From Numida meleagris (taxonomy: Eukaryota; Chordata; Aves; Galliformes; Numididae), in assembly GCF_002078875.1 (NCBI RefSeq), contig NC_034413.1:67514802-67578801 (forward strand): a stretch of 64,000 bases of DNA, in the 5' to 3' direction. The first letter of the stretch is position 1; each line of letters starts with the position of its first letter. Positions 1 through 12,500 of this stretch are shown here, piece by piece. The position numbers were made by a program, and so were the translations under genes. The notes under the pieces were generated by a model, which saw only the letters and a program-made list of their open reading frames with translations, made no database searches and was not told the DNA's origin.

Positions 1-622
1 GAAAGAACATGTGGAAGCTGTAAGAAATGATAATCCAACATAAAATATACAAATGTACAAATTTTATCCGAATGCTCTAGACAAGCCAATATGGCAACCA
101 GTATAAAATAGTCTGCTACTTACTAGCACACTTTCAGGATCAAATCTTAATTTTTTTTTTTTTGCTGTTTAAATATTTTTGATGTCTACAGACAAGCCCA
201 GACTGAACACTGGGGCACCAGCTTCACATCTGAAGTTGTTGTTCAGCATCTGGCTCCCACCTGCCCACTTAGCGTAATTACTGAGCATCAAAAACTGTTT
301 TGCTCTTCTCCAGACTTCAAAGCCTCAAAGGATAGTCTTCGTGCTCCTCTAAGGGCCTGCCATGATCACCATTGGGGTTCTATAGCTTGGGGGTTTCTTG
401 CAAACTGTCTCCTGTGACCCTGTGCATCTGTCCCACTTCCCACGCAGGAGAGAGGGTGGGAGCCCTGTGACACAACAGTGCAGTAGGAAGCACAGGGGAA
501 ATTTTCCACTGTTATACTTTTATTAAGGGGAAAAAATGACCCGCTTTCTAGATAATAGGATCTGAGCACTTCATCTAGCGTCTGTCCCTCTTGAATCTAC
601 CCACTCACTTTTTTTTTTCTCT

Positions 623-662
623 GGATTAAATGCTGTGAATGAGGACTAAATGCTGTGAATGA
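623..662. repeat. 20-bp tandem duplication
   Basis: Two adjacent copies of a 20-bp unit (623-642 and 643-662) differ at one position, T in the first and C in the second, within the shared core TAAATGCTGTGAATGA. The near identity suggests a fairly recent slippage or local duplication. No function is apparent. Confidence 0.85.
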
Positions 663-3600
663 GGGCTCTGAGCATTTCCTTGTGCTGGAATGAGATATTA
701 GGATCCCTGTCTGAGAGAGGATTTCTGTGGTTTTCCATCCTAAGATTGTGCTAGGGAACTGCCTGGGGCAGTAGGCTTGCCCATCTCCAGTTTCTTGTGT
801 GGAATTGTTCTCACTTGGAGTTCCCATTGCACTTCTACCAAGTGCAACTTTGCAGGAATTATGTATCCTTAGTATATATCAGTGGCTGGAGGAAAAAGAT
901 CAGCTTAGAACATATGACCATTCCTTTCTGAATTGTATTTACTCCCATCACAGCTCTGTTCAGCACGGTATTTCTGAGCTGAATGTGAACAGCGAGCTAC
1001 CAATGCTCTTGCCTTTGTAGCACAAACACTGGGCAGCCATAGGCATGGTTGGGCACACCTGCTGGCTGCTCAAGAATTAAAGATATCTGACTTCTGAAAT
1101 ACATTTCTGTGAATATATGCAAAGCAAACATATTTTGGATAACTAAAGCTGCTGGTGAATGCTCTTTTTGTGTGTGTGTTCAGTGCACATTGAATGGAGA
1201 TATGTATACGCATTGTTACGGAGGTGTTACTCTTTCTTACTTTGATTGCAATAACTTGGGTTGATTTAGAGATGTTTTCTAAGGAAAAAAAATGTGCAGC
1301 CCTCAAATTTAAAATCAAACTTTCCTAAGAATGTTTTACTTCATTTTTCTGTGTAGATTAAGGGAAATGATAAATATCAACAGCATTTTCAGAGCAAGAA
1401 TGGTTTAAATAAAGGGCTGAAACAAAGAAAATACATGTCAGATACATTAGGACAGGAGTGAGTTAAGAGTCTTTGAGAGCGGTTACTCTGCTAGTCCAAA
1501 TAATGACTAATTACCATGGCAATCCTTATGTTCTGTGCCATACGGACCCCACCATTCCTACTTAAAAACACTAATGGCAAATATACATTGCAAACAGATG
1601 CCATGTGCACATATCATTCGAAAAGGCTTTTAAGAAAACAAGATTGCTGGTCCTTGGATAGAAGCAGAGCAGTTGCACTGCAGGATGGCAGAGCACCAGT
1701 GATTGCCATCCCACCAGAGAGCACCCATTATGTGCCAACACCCCAAAGGGATCACGGATGGAGAGAGAGAGAGAAAAGTCTGGCTCAGATTTGGGCTCAA
1801 AACATGCTCTCCAGGTACAGCTTCTCTGTGAGAGTAGTGCACCTTGGTCTTAAAATGTGAAGACAGCACAGGCTGAGCTGCTATTAATTAGCTTCCAGCT
1901 GGTGTTCCTCAGCTGCTGTGCAATAAGCTTGGAAATGCAGACTGCTTGATAGTTTGGGGGGCCCCATCTGAAGGACTGTCTGGATGAAGGAATTTGCAGG
2001 TCCTTCCACCCTGGAAATGAATTTCCCTCTGTTCACTTTGAGCTACCTCATACTCAGCACAGCCCGCCTGCCATTGGCTACACCCTGGCCAGCACCATTC
2101 ACCTTATGGCAGCTCTGAATTAAAAAATGAAAACAATTCATTTGTAATCTAGAGGCCAGAGCAGCTGTGCTATGAACAGGGAGGAAGGAGGAGAGGTGGG
2201 GACTGCGTGTGGCACGAGCCTGGCACGTGGGAGCCCTGTGGAACAGGGCTGCAGCCCCTCAGTAATCCCACACCTGTGTCATCTCCGTGCAGGCTCTGGG
2301 TAAAGCCTTGACTTCAATAATGAATCAGTTCAGGAGGGAAAAATAAGCCTGTCGAAAGCAGATATCTTCTGAATTACAAAGGGCCAGTAATTTGAAAATG
2401 TGTAGTTAAATTCTGGCAAAGATGAAGCACCCACAGTTGCCAGAACCCCATGCTGTAAAATAAAGCAAAAAAAAAGTTTGGCTTGCAACTGATTGCTCTG
2501 GATCTTACCACTGTATTCTGGGTTAACCATCAGTGAACCTTATATAAAATGAAAGCAAAGGTCTTTTTAGGCTTGATAAAGATCAGGGAGTTTTTGTTCA
2601 TGGAGCCTCAGTAGATTCTTAACCTGCTGATAAATTGCTGGGGTGTGCCATTTCTCCCAGAGCTTAGTTTAGCCATACTGCTGGCAGCAGGACCTTATCC
2701 CAGGGAAGGAAAAACTGTGGGTGCAGTTTCTGCCAGTCAAAGCTGAGGGATAAGCTGATGTTTCCCAAATACTGGTGAAAGTTGTGTCTAATAGGGACTG
2801 CCATTTATGTTTGTGACTGATGATCAACCTACTAATAGGCTGGTACAGCCACTGCAGGGTCAAGGAAAGGAAACTATAACCAGCAATGCCATGGCAATTC
2901 CTGAGGCAATCACGAGGTCTTTATGAATGAGACATAAACTCGCCAACTTTAACAGAGTAAACATATTGAAGAAAATGCATTTTTTTCCCCTTCAAATATG
3001 AAGTTTTCAATGTGTCAGCCTTTGAAAGAGGAAGGCATACCATCATCTTATAATTATTCAAAGTGACATCTTTAGGACATTCAAATATTTTAAAATTAAT
3101 CTCAGATTTCCTCCAGCTACCTCCCCTCCTGTCCTGTGTGTTAGTCCTACATTATTATTGCTTTCTAGCACTGCACTACCAGCCCCTTTGGAATGATGCT
3201 TACGCTACACATTCCTCCAGACAGTCTTTCACACTTCATAAGGCTCTGAACTATCATTAATTAGGAGACATTTCCTTCTGAAAGTCCCCTATATCTCTCT
3301 GAAGGCGCATGAAGAGAGATATATGTATCTGCTCCTCACCAAATTAATAGTTTCTCCCTGTTGGTCATTATCGCTGTAGGACAGTGAAATCTGTCCCGGT
3401 GTCACCGAACATGCTGAAATACAGAAAGATCATAGAAAACATTTATGCATCCAAAGGCAAAGAGGTGTTTTGCTTCTGTGTGAGTCTGTGTGTAATGCCT
3501 GCACTCAGTCAAGCCCTACCCATGCCAGAACCAGCTGCATTTATATCTCCAGTTATTTTTTTCAGCAAATCATATTAATTGTTTCAAGTTGCATCTTTTA

Positions 3601-6266
3601 TAAATGATCCAACAATACGACTTTATTATTTTCAGCGTATTTGAGATGTTAAAATCAATTTCTACTTCTTTTTTCCTCTGACTTCCGATTGAAAATATGA
3701 CTGGATATTTTACACTATTATACTTTTTAATGGGTCTCCGTACAGAGGAAAAGCACCTGGTCCCTACTTTCACTACTTTATACATAGGCTAAAGCCCAAT
3801 GTAAAAAAACTCGACCTTCTTTCCACAAACCTTGAAGACATTTGTCTATGTTATGTGTATTCAGACCCTTAGGAATCTTTTCTATCTGTCTCCTGGGACA
3901 TTATGGGACATTTTCCATGTATATCTTAGTGGTATTGCTCGGCACCCTAACCATTCCATCTACCTCCAACTTCACCTGAAGGGCAAAATCCTTAAGATCT
4001 TGACACAATACTGATAAATACGTGGAATTATTAAAGTTGCCATCTCAGCAGAATACGATTGCTGCTGCCTTTGTTCTCAGGGGAATACATATTTCACCCA
4101 GTAGCAAGACACCCAACTGCTGCTACAATCAAAACTCTCTGAAATGCCTTTAAGCTAATCATCTTTGAACATAAGCCTTTGTTGTTAAATCAGGGACCTT
4201 CTAGATGCAAGGCACAGAAACCTTTTTTGTTTTTTTTTTTTTTCCTCTCCACCTTGCACAAAACAGCTTTAAGCCTGTCACCGCTGACAGTAGGGTTCAG
4301 TGATCTGTCAACATTCACCCCTGATAAAGACAGTGAGAGAAATCCGTGGCTCTGGAGAGTTCAGTAGAGACCAAACAGTATGTTTGTAAAAGAGCATTTT
4401 TATATGTTTTCTTGTGACAGCACTAGTTTAACAGAAAATAGTTGGAGTGTGCCAGAAAAAGGGTAAAAAAGAAAGGGAAAAAAAAAAAAGGAAAAAAGAC
4501 AGTAGTAGTAAGTTAGGCTAGCATGACATGATGGATCTGGGCTATGACAAACAGAATTGGAAAAAAACTTCCCTGGGGACCAACTATACCAGGTTTGCTG
4601 AATTGTATTTCTCGATTTCTTACTGTGCAACAGTGCTTTTTAGTGTTAGATTGACTAGGCTTCAGAATATTTTTAAAATTGTACAAATCAAAATCCATGT
4701 AGCTTAAAAATGAAAGATGTAAAAGGTTTAGGAGTTTGATGTATTGAAAGGCATTCTGTATTCCCTCATGTGAGTATTAAATGTACACTTTGTCTGTTTG
4801 ATGAATTTTAAATCTTTGTGGATTGCAACATGCACCACAGCAGTTTAGGGGTATAAACCTTGACTGAAGAACAGCATAAGGGATGTGCAGTGGTCAGGCT
4901 TCCAAATAAGCTATTCTTCACTTTTTTCTGATTTGCCTAGGTGCTGCAGTACGTACCTAATCCAATTTATAGACAGCCAAGTAAGAGCACTTGGGGAAAA
5001 ATCATGACAAATTCCTCTTGGGTCCAACTCACTGATGAAATTGAGTGCAGGGAGATTATATCCTTTTTTAATTGCAGTGTAATAGGAAAAAAACAAGAAA
5101 ATATTTTTAAGGAAAGTAAGGAATTGATACTTTGAAATATAAAATGCCTTTATTCAAATCTACTGTCGTGTCAAAAAAGGGTCTCGCTTGGTGACAAGCA
5201 GTGTGAAGAGAAGGCTTCAGGAGCTTGAAAAATAGCATTAGGTGACATTCATCCACGAATCTCTGGTTTCTGGGTATGTCAGAGAGTGCTGACATAGCAG
5301 GCCAGCAAGGCAAAGCATGCTTTACCGAGTCCTGTTATTACTCCATATTTAATTCTTCCTTCCAGTGAACAAAATCACTCTCTCTACTGTAGTAGTGTTT
5401 TCTACAAAGCTCTTTTAAAGTCCTCCTGTACATAAAATCTTAAGTTATGAATATGTAGGCTATAAAATATAAAAAAAATATAGTATCTATACTTAAATGA
5501 GAATTTTTTTGAGTGGGTTTTTCATATTTATGTCAAGAGTAGCCAAGAAATCCATTGACATGAGGGATGGACAGCTGGAGCAGTAGGGGCGGAAGGGTTA
5601 GGGTGAAGGAGAGAAGAGTAGTCCAAGCCTTCCTGCAACTAGGTTGTGTTCTAATGAAACCTAATTTGTTCCTCTTTCCTCATTCCTCTTGAAAGGTTCC
5701 CTTTCCTCTCAGTTTTAGACTGGAAGTGTTTTGCATAAGTGGTTTGCATAACTGAGTTCTTGAATTTCTGATACTAAATGTTAAATTTGGGGGTGATTTT
5801 GAGATGGACTCATGACTGATCTCTCGGACAAAAACATCTTATGATCACATGAAAATCTAGTGGTAGGTGCTCATCTGAACCTGGGTAGACATCAAGTGAT
5901 GATGGAAGAATGTAAGGCTTGTTTTTCAGATCTCAATATGTACTTTAACTTTTTAATATTCACAACAATTTCCTAATGCAGAAAAAGCTTCACTATATTA
6001 ATTTACAGTTGGAGAAATGAAAGATGTAAATACAAAATCAGGATGCAAATATTTTATCAAACAGCATGAAAGAGTTATTACTCCTAGATCTGAGGAAACA
6101 CACCCTGTGAGACAGTGGGCATTGTGTGTATCCCACATCATAGCTACTTTAGTTCAATATCTAATGGTTAAAAATAAAATAAAATAAAAAAAGGCATAAA
6201 CTAACAATAATTTGAAGGGACTTTTAATAAAGTCTTCTCCTTTCCATGACCTTCCAGCTTGTATCA

Positions 6267-6280
6267 TCAAAGGTCACCTG
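6267..6280 (+). promoter_or_regulatory. Nuclear-receptor-like half-site overlapping an E-box
   Basis: TCAAAGGTCA (6267-6276) is the extended half-site recognised by HNF4, COUP-TF and ERR-type nuclear receptors. It overlaps CACCTG (6275-6280), an E-box of the SNAI/ZEB/TCF type. The match is seen directly in the sequence. Activity is inference, because ten-base matches occur by chance in a window this size. Confidence 0.2.
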
Positions 6281-6560
6281 TGAGTTTATAAGTAAATTCT
6301 GGACTCCGTGAGGGGGATCGTGGTGCTGTTGCCAATTGCTGTGACTCGCATTATCAGTCATGGTGCTGCCAATCACTGTGCTGATGCCTGTCAAGTTTCC
6401 ACTGCTGCCAAACAGAATGTAAAATTGACAGGGAATATTGCAGTGCTCGTCAAGTGCTGTGATACCTCTGCCTTCAGGAGAGCGGGCACCTGGGGTTACA
6501 GACAGGATCAGGGCTTGGGAACGCTTTGTTCCTGCCTTGGCATTTGTTAAAACTTATTAA

Positions 6561-6563
<3 letters not shown>

Positions 6564-6593
<30 letters not shown>
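6564..6593. repeat. (CA)15 microsatellite
   Basis: Fifteen uninterrupted CA units followed by AAAAAG. Perfect dinucleotide arrays of this length are usually length-polymorphic, so this is the best candidate polymorphic marker in the window. It lies in non-coding DNA. Confidence 0.97.
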
Positions 6594-6598
<5 letters not shown>

Positions 6599-9500
6599 TG
6601 CACAATTCACCCCCAGTTAGGTACCGATTGTGAAATTATTTCCACAGATTGAAGTAACATAATCTGATATTATTTTCATTATGAGATTTGCCCAGAGATG
6701 TGAAATAAAATCAGGATAGGATTAAATTTTTGACAGTGGAAACAATGCTCATTAATTCTGTAGTCTAAAGTTTTGAGGGTTGATTTGTATCTTTTTATAA
6801 TATGTACTGTGGTCAGTTCCAAAAATCTGTCTGCGTGTTTCTTTTTTATTTGACATGGTTTCTCAGATTTCAGAAAGTTCTCTTCCACCTATTGCTATAT
6901 ACTTAGGTCTTTCTGCACAAAAAATACAAATTTTGTATTTGTGCATCCATCTGTACAGTGGTTCGTTAATCATCCATAAAGTGTAAGATTTTGCAAATGT
7001 AATATACGCAAAAAACACAGCCAGCTGGACTTCTAGATTTGTAACAGGGCAATGACACGCCAAAAATACTTTGCCATTACAGCCTGACACTACGGTTTCT
7101 GTAGAAATGAGAAGACTCATGAATACATTCAAGAGAAGTCAATAGCTTGTGCAGCTATAGAGAATTATTTAATTAAATCTGCAAGCTTTCGAGGAAGCCA
7201 TAAAAATGAGGTTAATATGTCAGACTAATAAATTCTATATAATTAAGCTCCCCAAATATAGAAATTTCAGAATACGTTGCTAAACGTATCACAGTAGGGA
7301 CATCAATTTATTTAATCTTAACATTGTTGCATTGTCTCCATGAACTTCCATTGGTGTCACAATAAGATTATTATGACAGCACCATTAAGCCCTGTTTAAA
7401 TGAATGAGGAATTAGTGTCATGATGGAAACAGCTGCAGCTAAGAGCTGCTGTCTATGATCAGTAGTTATTTTCAAAAATTCAGATATTTTGTTGTTACAA
7501 TAATTATATTTTCTCTTTAGTTATGTATATAGTATAATGAAGAAACCTGGGTTTTCAAGGAGCTCTCAAATCAAACTGTAAATGTATTGTCAGATATGTT
7601 TTTTTCCACAAAATGTTCATCATTCCAGCTTCGTGTGCAGTAACTTTCCTTATGTATATAAAGCCTGGATATATTGCTAGATATTAGGACAACTGATAAC
7701 TCATATTAAACCTTTGTTGTTGAGAATCTCCCTTTAGTCTATTGCCCACCTTCCCCTTTCCCAGACGATAGGTAATAAAATTAACTTTTCTTAAGTTGCT
7801 GCAGCCATGGTGAGGGTGGGATGGAGACTGTACCAATGAGATGTGCCATGAGTTTAATGGCCGAGGGGCCAGAGTCCTCTGAGCTCCTTCTTTGAAACCC
7901 ATCCTCCCTTAGTTACCTGTCCGTGAGCCTTTCTGTGTAGTGCTGTACCACCTTGAGGCAGCAGTTCTTCTGAAAACACTCATCTCCCAGCATTACGTAT
8001 CGCGACTTTTCTTAAATAATAATGGATTTATAATGACTTTAGAATTTGTAACCCTTTAAACAGTTTTTTCCTCATGCATTATACATTGTGATCTCTGTAG
8101 AATTGTAAAGAAACACACTTAGATTTATGGTTTTGTGTTTCACATACATTGTGCTATTTAACAGAAAATGAAAATATATTATTGATAATATCAGAAAGAA
8201 TGTAGAGAGTTCATTATGCAAAGATACATGTCTGCAATGTATCTATCCATATCTAAATGACAATTCTTCATGCTTTCCAGGGCAGATTTAGATTAATATG
8301 CATGTTTCAGGACCAAAGTAAAAGACCAGATTTATTTAATATTTTAAGCTCTTGGTTGGGAGTGTTACAGAGTGTTTGCATTGAAATCCATGTTGTTTTA
8401 TATTTAATATTATAGGTAACTATTCAAGCAGGATCACAACCTTATGGATTCTTAGCGGTGCTTAGGAGGAAGTATTATTTTTTTTTCCTCATAAAGATTT
8501 CAACTTTTAAACAAAATAGCTGGAGCTACTCACTGCCTGTGCAGCGGTTCCCATTCTGCCCTCAAGGCTGCTAACATTGTTATGTGCCAGTAAAATGCCA
8601 GCGCAGTGTTTCATGGCAAAAGCTTCTCCTTGTCCAAGTGGCATGCCCTGTCACTCATCACCTGCGTATATCCTTTCTCACGCACTCCAACCTACTACAG
8701 TATGTCTGCGCCCTACACTTCAAATAGCACAGACTGCTGAAACATGGGAGGTCATTTCATTCATTCTTGCTGCTTCCTTGGGGCATTTTAATGGCTGCTG
8801 TGCTCTTAGGAGAAAAGCAGTAATGTGAGACACGCAGTCATATCCCTGGGCCTTGGGGAACAACGGCTCTTCTGTGCAAACGGAGCATAAGCACCTGTTG
8901 TAAACAAATTAAATACTGTTTTTAAAAATACAAATATTATTATCTGCCAAAACTATGCCAATCAAAGGGAACCAGTTGGTGGTAGAAAGTACAATACAAG
9001 ATATGTTCTAAATAGGTATACTGTGCATCCCTCGTGTATGCGATCTTTGATGAAAAGGCAGTTTGTTCAGGATACCTAGATTGAATTTCTTGTAGGGCAG
9101 CTGCTTTGGAGGATATAAGATATTTCTCTCAACCACCTGTTTCCTTTTATTGTCTCAGCATTTGAGTTGGTTGGGCCAGCCCATGTGAAGAGATAAGGCA
9201 GAGTTGCTGTATTTTGTTTATAAGGGCATACTTGTTCATGCTTTCAAATATTAGTTGGACTTCAGCAGCGTAACCCCATGTGAAATGGATGAAGCAGCTG
9301 CTTTTATTATGAACATGAGCTACTTGTGGTTTTGCATCTTGGCACACTGCTACGTCTTTTTTACTTGCCTTGTCATAAGAAAAAAGTTAAACTAACTTTA
9401 TCTTTCCAAACAGCTGCAGATCCGGAGAGGTAAAAAAAAAAAATCCATCTTCACAGTGCAGAAGTATACATCAATGGTCTTCAACCAGGGCCACGCTTTG

Positions 9501-12500
9501 TCAGCGTTCATGACCTGTGGTCCTTAGCACCAAAATAATCTGAGTATAAAAATTCTGCTTTGATACATTCTTCCACCTTGGTGAATCCTCATTTAAGGTG
9601 CAGGATAAGTGCAAGGCTCGTGTAAAGGGGAGGCTTTGATGGTGAATGTCAGTTGTTGTGGCCCTGCTTATTGAACCTCAGAGGATGCACAGCCAAAAGT
9701 GGTGACAAAGGAGTTCAAAATGCCACACAAATACCTATGCAGCTGCAAATAGAAATGCTTTTATTTTTGATAATGTAAAATGCGCGTGGAAAGATCAGAT
9801 TTTGACTAACACCCCCAGATTATGAGACAGAGAAGTAGTTAAGCCCTATTCCTTCTTTGTAAGAAATTCAGGATTCACATAACTGGTGAAGTGTTCAAAG
9901 ACAAGACAATTGCTGAGATTAAAATGACATTCAGATGCCAGTGAAAACAGTTCTGCCATGTACACCACAAATGCAGTATACAAAAGGAGGATTAAACATT
10001 AACTGTTTATTTGTCACTTCTACTAATTCACCAAAAAAGAAGCAAAAAACCTAAAAAAAGAACAGCGTCATTTGAGCATTTGAAATATAAAATTGGGAGC
10101 ACGATTGTATTTATTGTTCTAGCAGCACCAAATCTCTACTCTGTGACATTGATGATGACTTCTGGCTGAATTCACGTTCATTATCTTCCTAAGAAAAGCA
10201 CCCCCAAAATAAACAAAAAACCACATTATTTTTCCCATTCCACTTTTAATGTTTTAAGAAACCCAAAGCTTTTCGCTTCGCTGCTTATGATTCTTGGTAA
10301 AATCATGCAAACACAGCCAGTTTGATGCTATTTTTTTGTTTACAGTATTGCTGTGTTGTTTTGGTTAACAGAATGAAAAACAGCACAGTTAGACTACAAG
10401 TAAAAATGTTTTATTCTTAGTTTGTTTCATCAATAAAAGCTGACATTTTTGCAAGAAAGATGTTATACTATTGGAATTAACTCTTAGTCAATTGTAAATA
10501 ATTGTATTATATTGGTATGTTATCATGAAGATTAGAAATCATTTCCTACAGAATCATGTTCTTGCTTTCTCAGCACTGTTTCAATTGAAAGGAATTTGAA
10601 TGAAGTGCATCTCATTACTAACATAAAGTAGATGGAGCCTGAATAATTTTTATATTTATTTTCCATAGATAGCTATTACGTTTCTTATCCTATCCATCCA
10701 AATTTTGTAAAATAAATTGTTTTAATCCACTTTTTTTTTTTTTTTTGGAGAGAAGCGATGAATTTGTTTCTGCAGAAGTAATACATCTGAATATATTGTA
10801 ATATGCATAAAAATCTGTTAACACAGTTATTTATACAAAAAGTGTAGCTGCCTTACCTTTGATTTAATTTACATACTTTATTTGCCTTCTGACAAGTTCT
10901 TCCCTTGCCTTTTTTTATTTATGTGCCAAAAATATGTCTTTTCAGATAAGTCAACTAAAACTTTAATGTATTGTATATTTTAAAACTACATAAAATGTTT
11001 TATGCATTCGCTAGTTTTTTCCCACAAGCATTTGTTAAAGGTGATGCTATATCAAGATTAGACATGTTTTACCACTGATAACAGCATAATGACATTGTAT
11101 TTCTTAAATATTATGAGCAAATAGATGTGCTCTATTTTAAAGCCTCAGCTGACATTTAGGTTGAATTATCAAGCATTAAAAAGAAAAGAAAAGAAGAAGA
11201 ATCTTTATTACTCGAAGGTTAAAACTTTGGCAGCTTTCTTTTCTTAAATATAAGAATTCAGACCCACACCCTGAGAAAGAATGTGATGCATTTGCTTTAA
11301 GTATGTGAAAGATGTGAGCAACATAATTATTTTTCCATTCAAATGTGGAAAACAATAAAAGTTTCCCATATGTACATCATAGGCTGTAACTCATATCACT
11401 CAGCACTAAAGCAATAAGCAATAGAGTGTTGATACAAAGAGCTCCAACTCTAGAAATATCTGCTTAACCCTTACTGGTCTTTTTCTGCACTTTGCTACTG
11501 TAAACATGGGTTGAATTTACATAAGCCACCATTCATATTCTTGTGAGTTCATAATATAAATAATGCAGAAAATCTCATTCACTTCCCTAAATTATGCTAG
11601 TCATTACAGATGATTCATGTAAGTATTAATCTCTTGGATGTGGCAGAAAACTAGGGAGGAGAAACTACCTACCATATCATTTGCAGTTAAGAACCTGCTG
11701 CGTATCTCTAAGCTTTACTTGAGATGCTTGTAGTAATTGGGTGTGCATCTTTTCTCTCTCCTACAGTACAAGTGGCAATAAGGCCTTCTCTGCCATTTCC
11801 TGGTACTAGAAGATAAGATTTTGGGAAATATGCTCAAGTAGCAACATGCCTGGGGCAAGGACATTGTCTTGCTTTGTAGCAGTAGCATGCAGGCTTGGGG
11901 GAATGTGTATGCCATTGGAAACATCTACAGCTCTGTTTGTTGTAGCAGCATTGTGTTGTGAGGGAAAAGGCTGGGCAAGCAAGAGCTTAAGAATTGGTCT
12001 ACTAAGAAAATTTTAGGGTGAATTCCATTAACATCTCTGAAGGCCAGGCCTGAAACTGCTGGTTGTCTGTTACCTTGTCAAATCTTGGGTTGCCTGTATG
12101 TTTGGTGAAAAATGCACCAAGGCATAGGACATTAATAGGTTTCTGTACATTTTCTCCACTTTGGCTTTCTCATTCACCTGTTTCACATACTTGATCTTCT
12201 TCTTCCTTTTCACCTTCCAGGAAAAAAAGAGGCCAAAGGAAGATTATAGGATTTAAGCAGTTGGACTTTGTATCAATACAGGTTGGAGCCCCAACCTTGC
12301 TGCTTACGCTTGTGACCGCACTTGGGCAGTGTTCTCCATGATTTGGAATGCCATGACCAATACAAGAATTTAGCTGTTGAAACCAGTGATGCAATTTATC
12401 TTTGGATGATGTTGCAAGTTCTTCTTAGGCTTAGTGTTTATGCATGCACTTAGTACTTCTTCCTTTCCTGAGGGAGGGGAGTCTTGGCATGGAGCAGGCA

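Larger units (their letters stand above)
1..6563. other. Unique AT-rich non-coding DNA
   Basis: No coding sequence can be supported here. Open frames on either strand stay below about 115 codons and their translations are rich in F, I, S, C and L, as expected from AT-rich non-coding DNA. The stretch holds homopolymer runs (T13 at 151-163, interrupted T at 4223-4243, A-rich 4455-4499), a short GA run near 1761-1774, an AAAAT-type run near 6171-6193, and a 20-bp tandem duplication listed separately. One short interval with good splice signals (4941-4980) is treated under findings. A TCAAAGGTCA motif overlapping a CACCTG E-box lies at 6267-6280. It could be intron or intergenic DNA. Confidence 0.6.

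Noticed and set aside
5590..5605. GGGTTAGGGT, resembling the vertebrate telomere repeat
   Set aside because: Barely more than one unit; not an interstitial telomeric array.
9468..9535. ATGGTCTTCAACCAGGG, resembling the terminal repeat of hAT-type elements (CAGTGGTTCTCAACC)
   Set aside because: Only one end with a loose match, no partner terminal repeat and no target-site duplication could be found.
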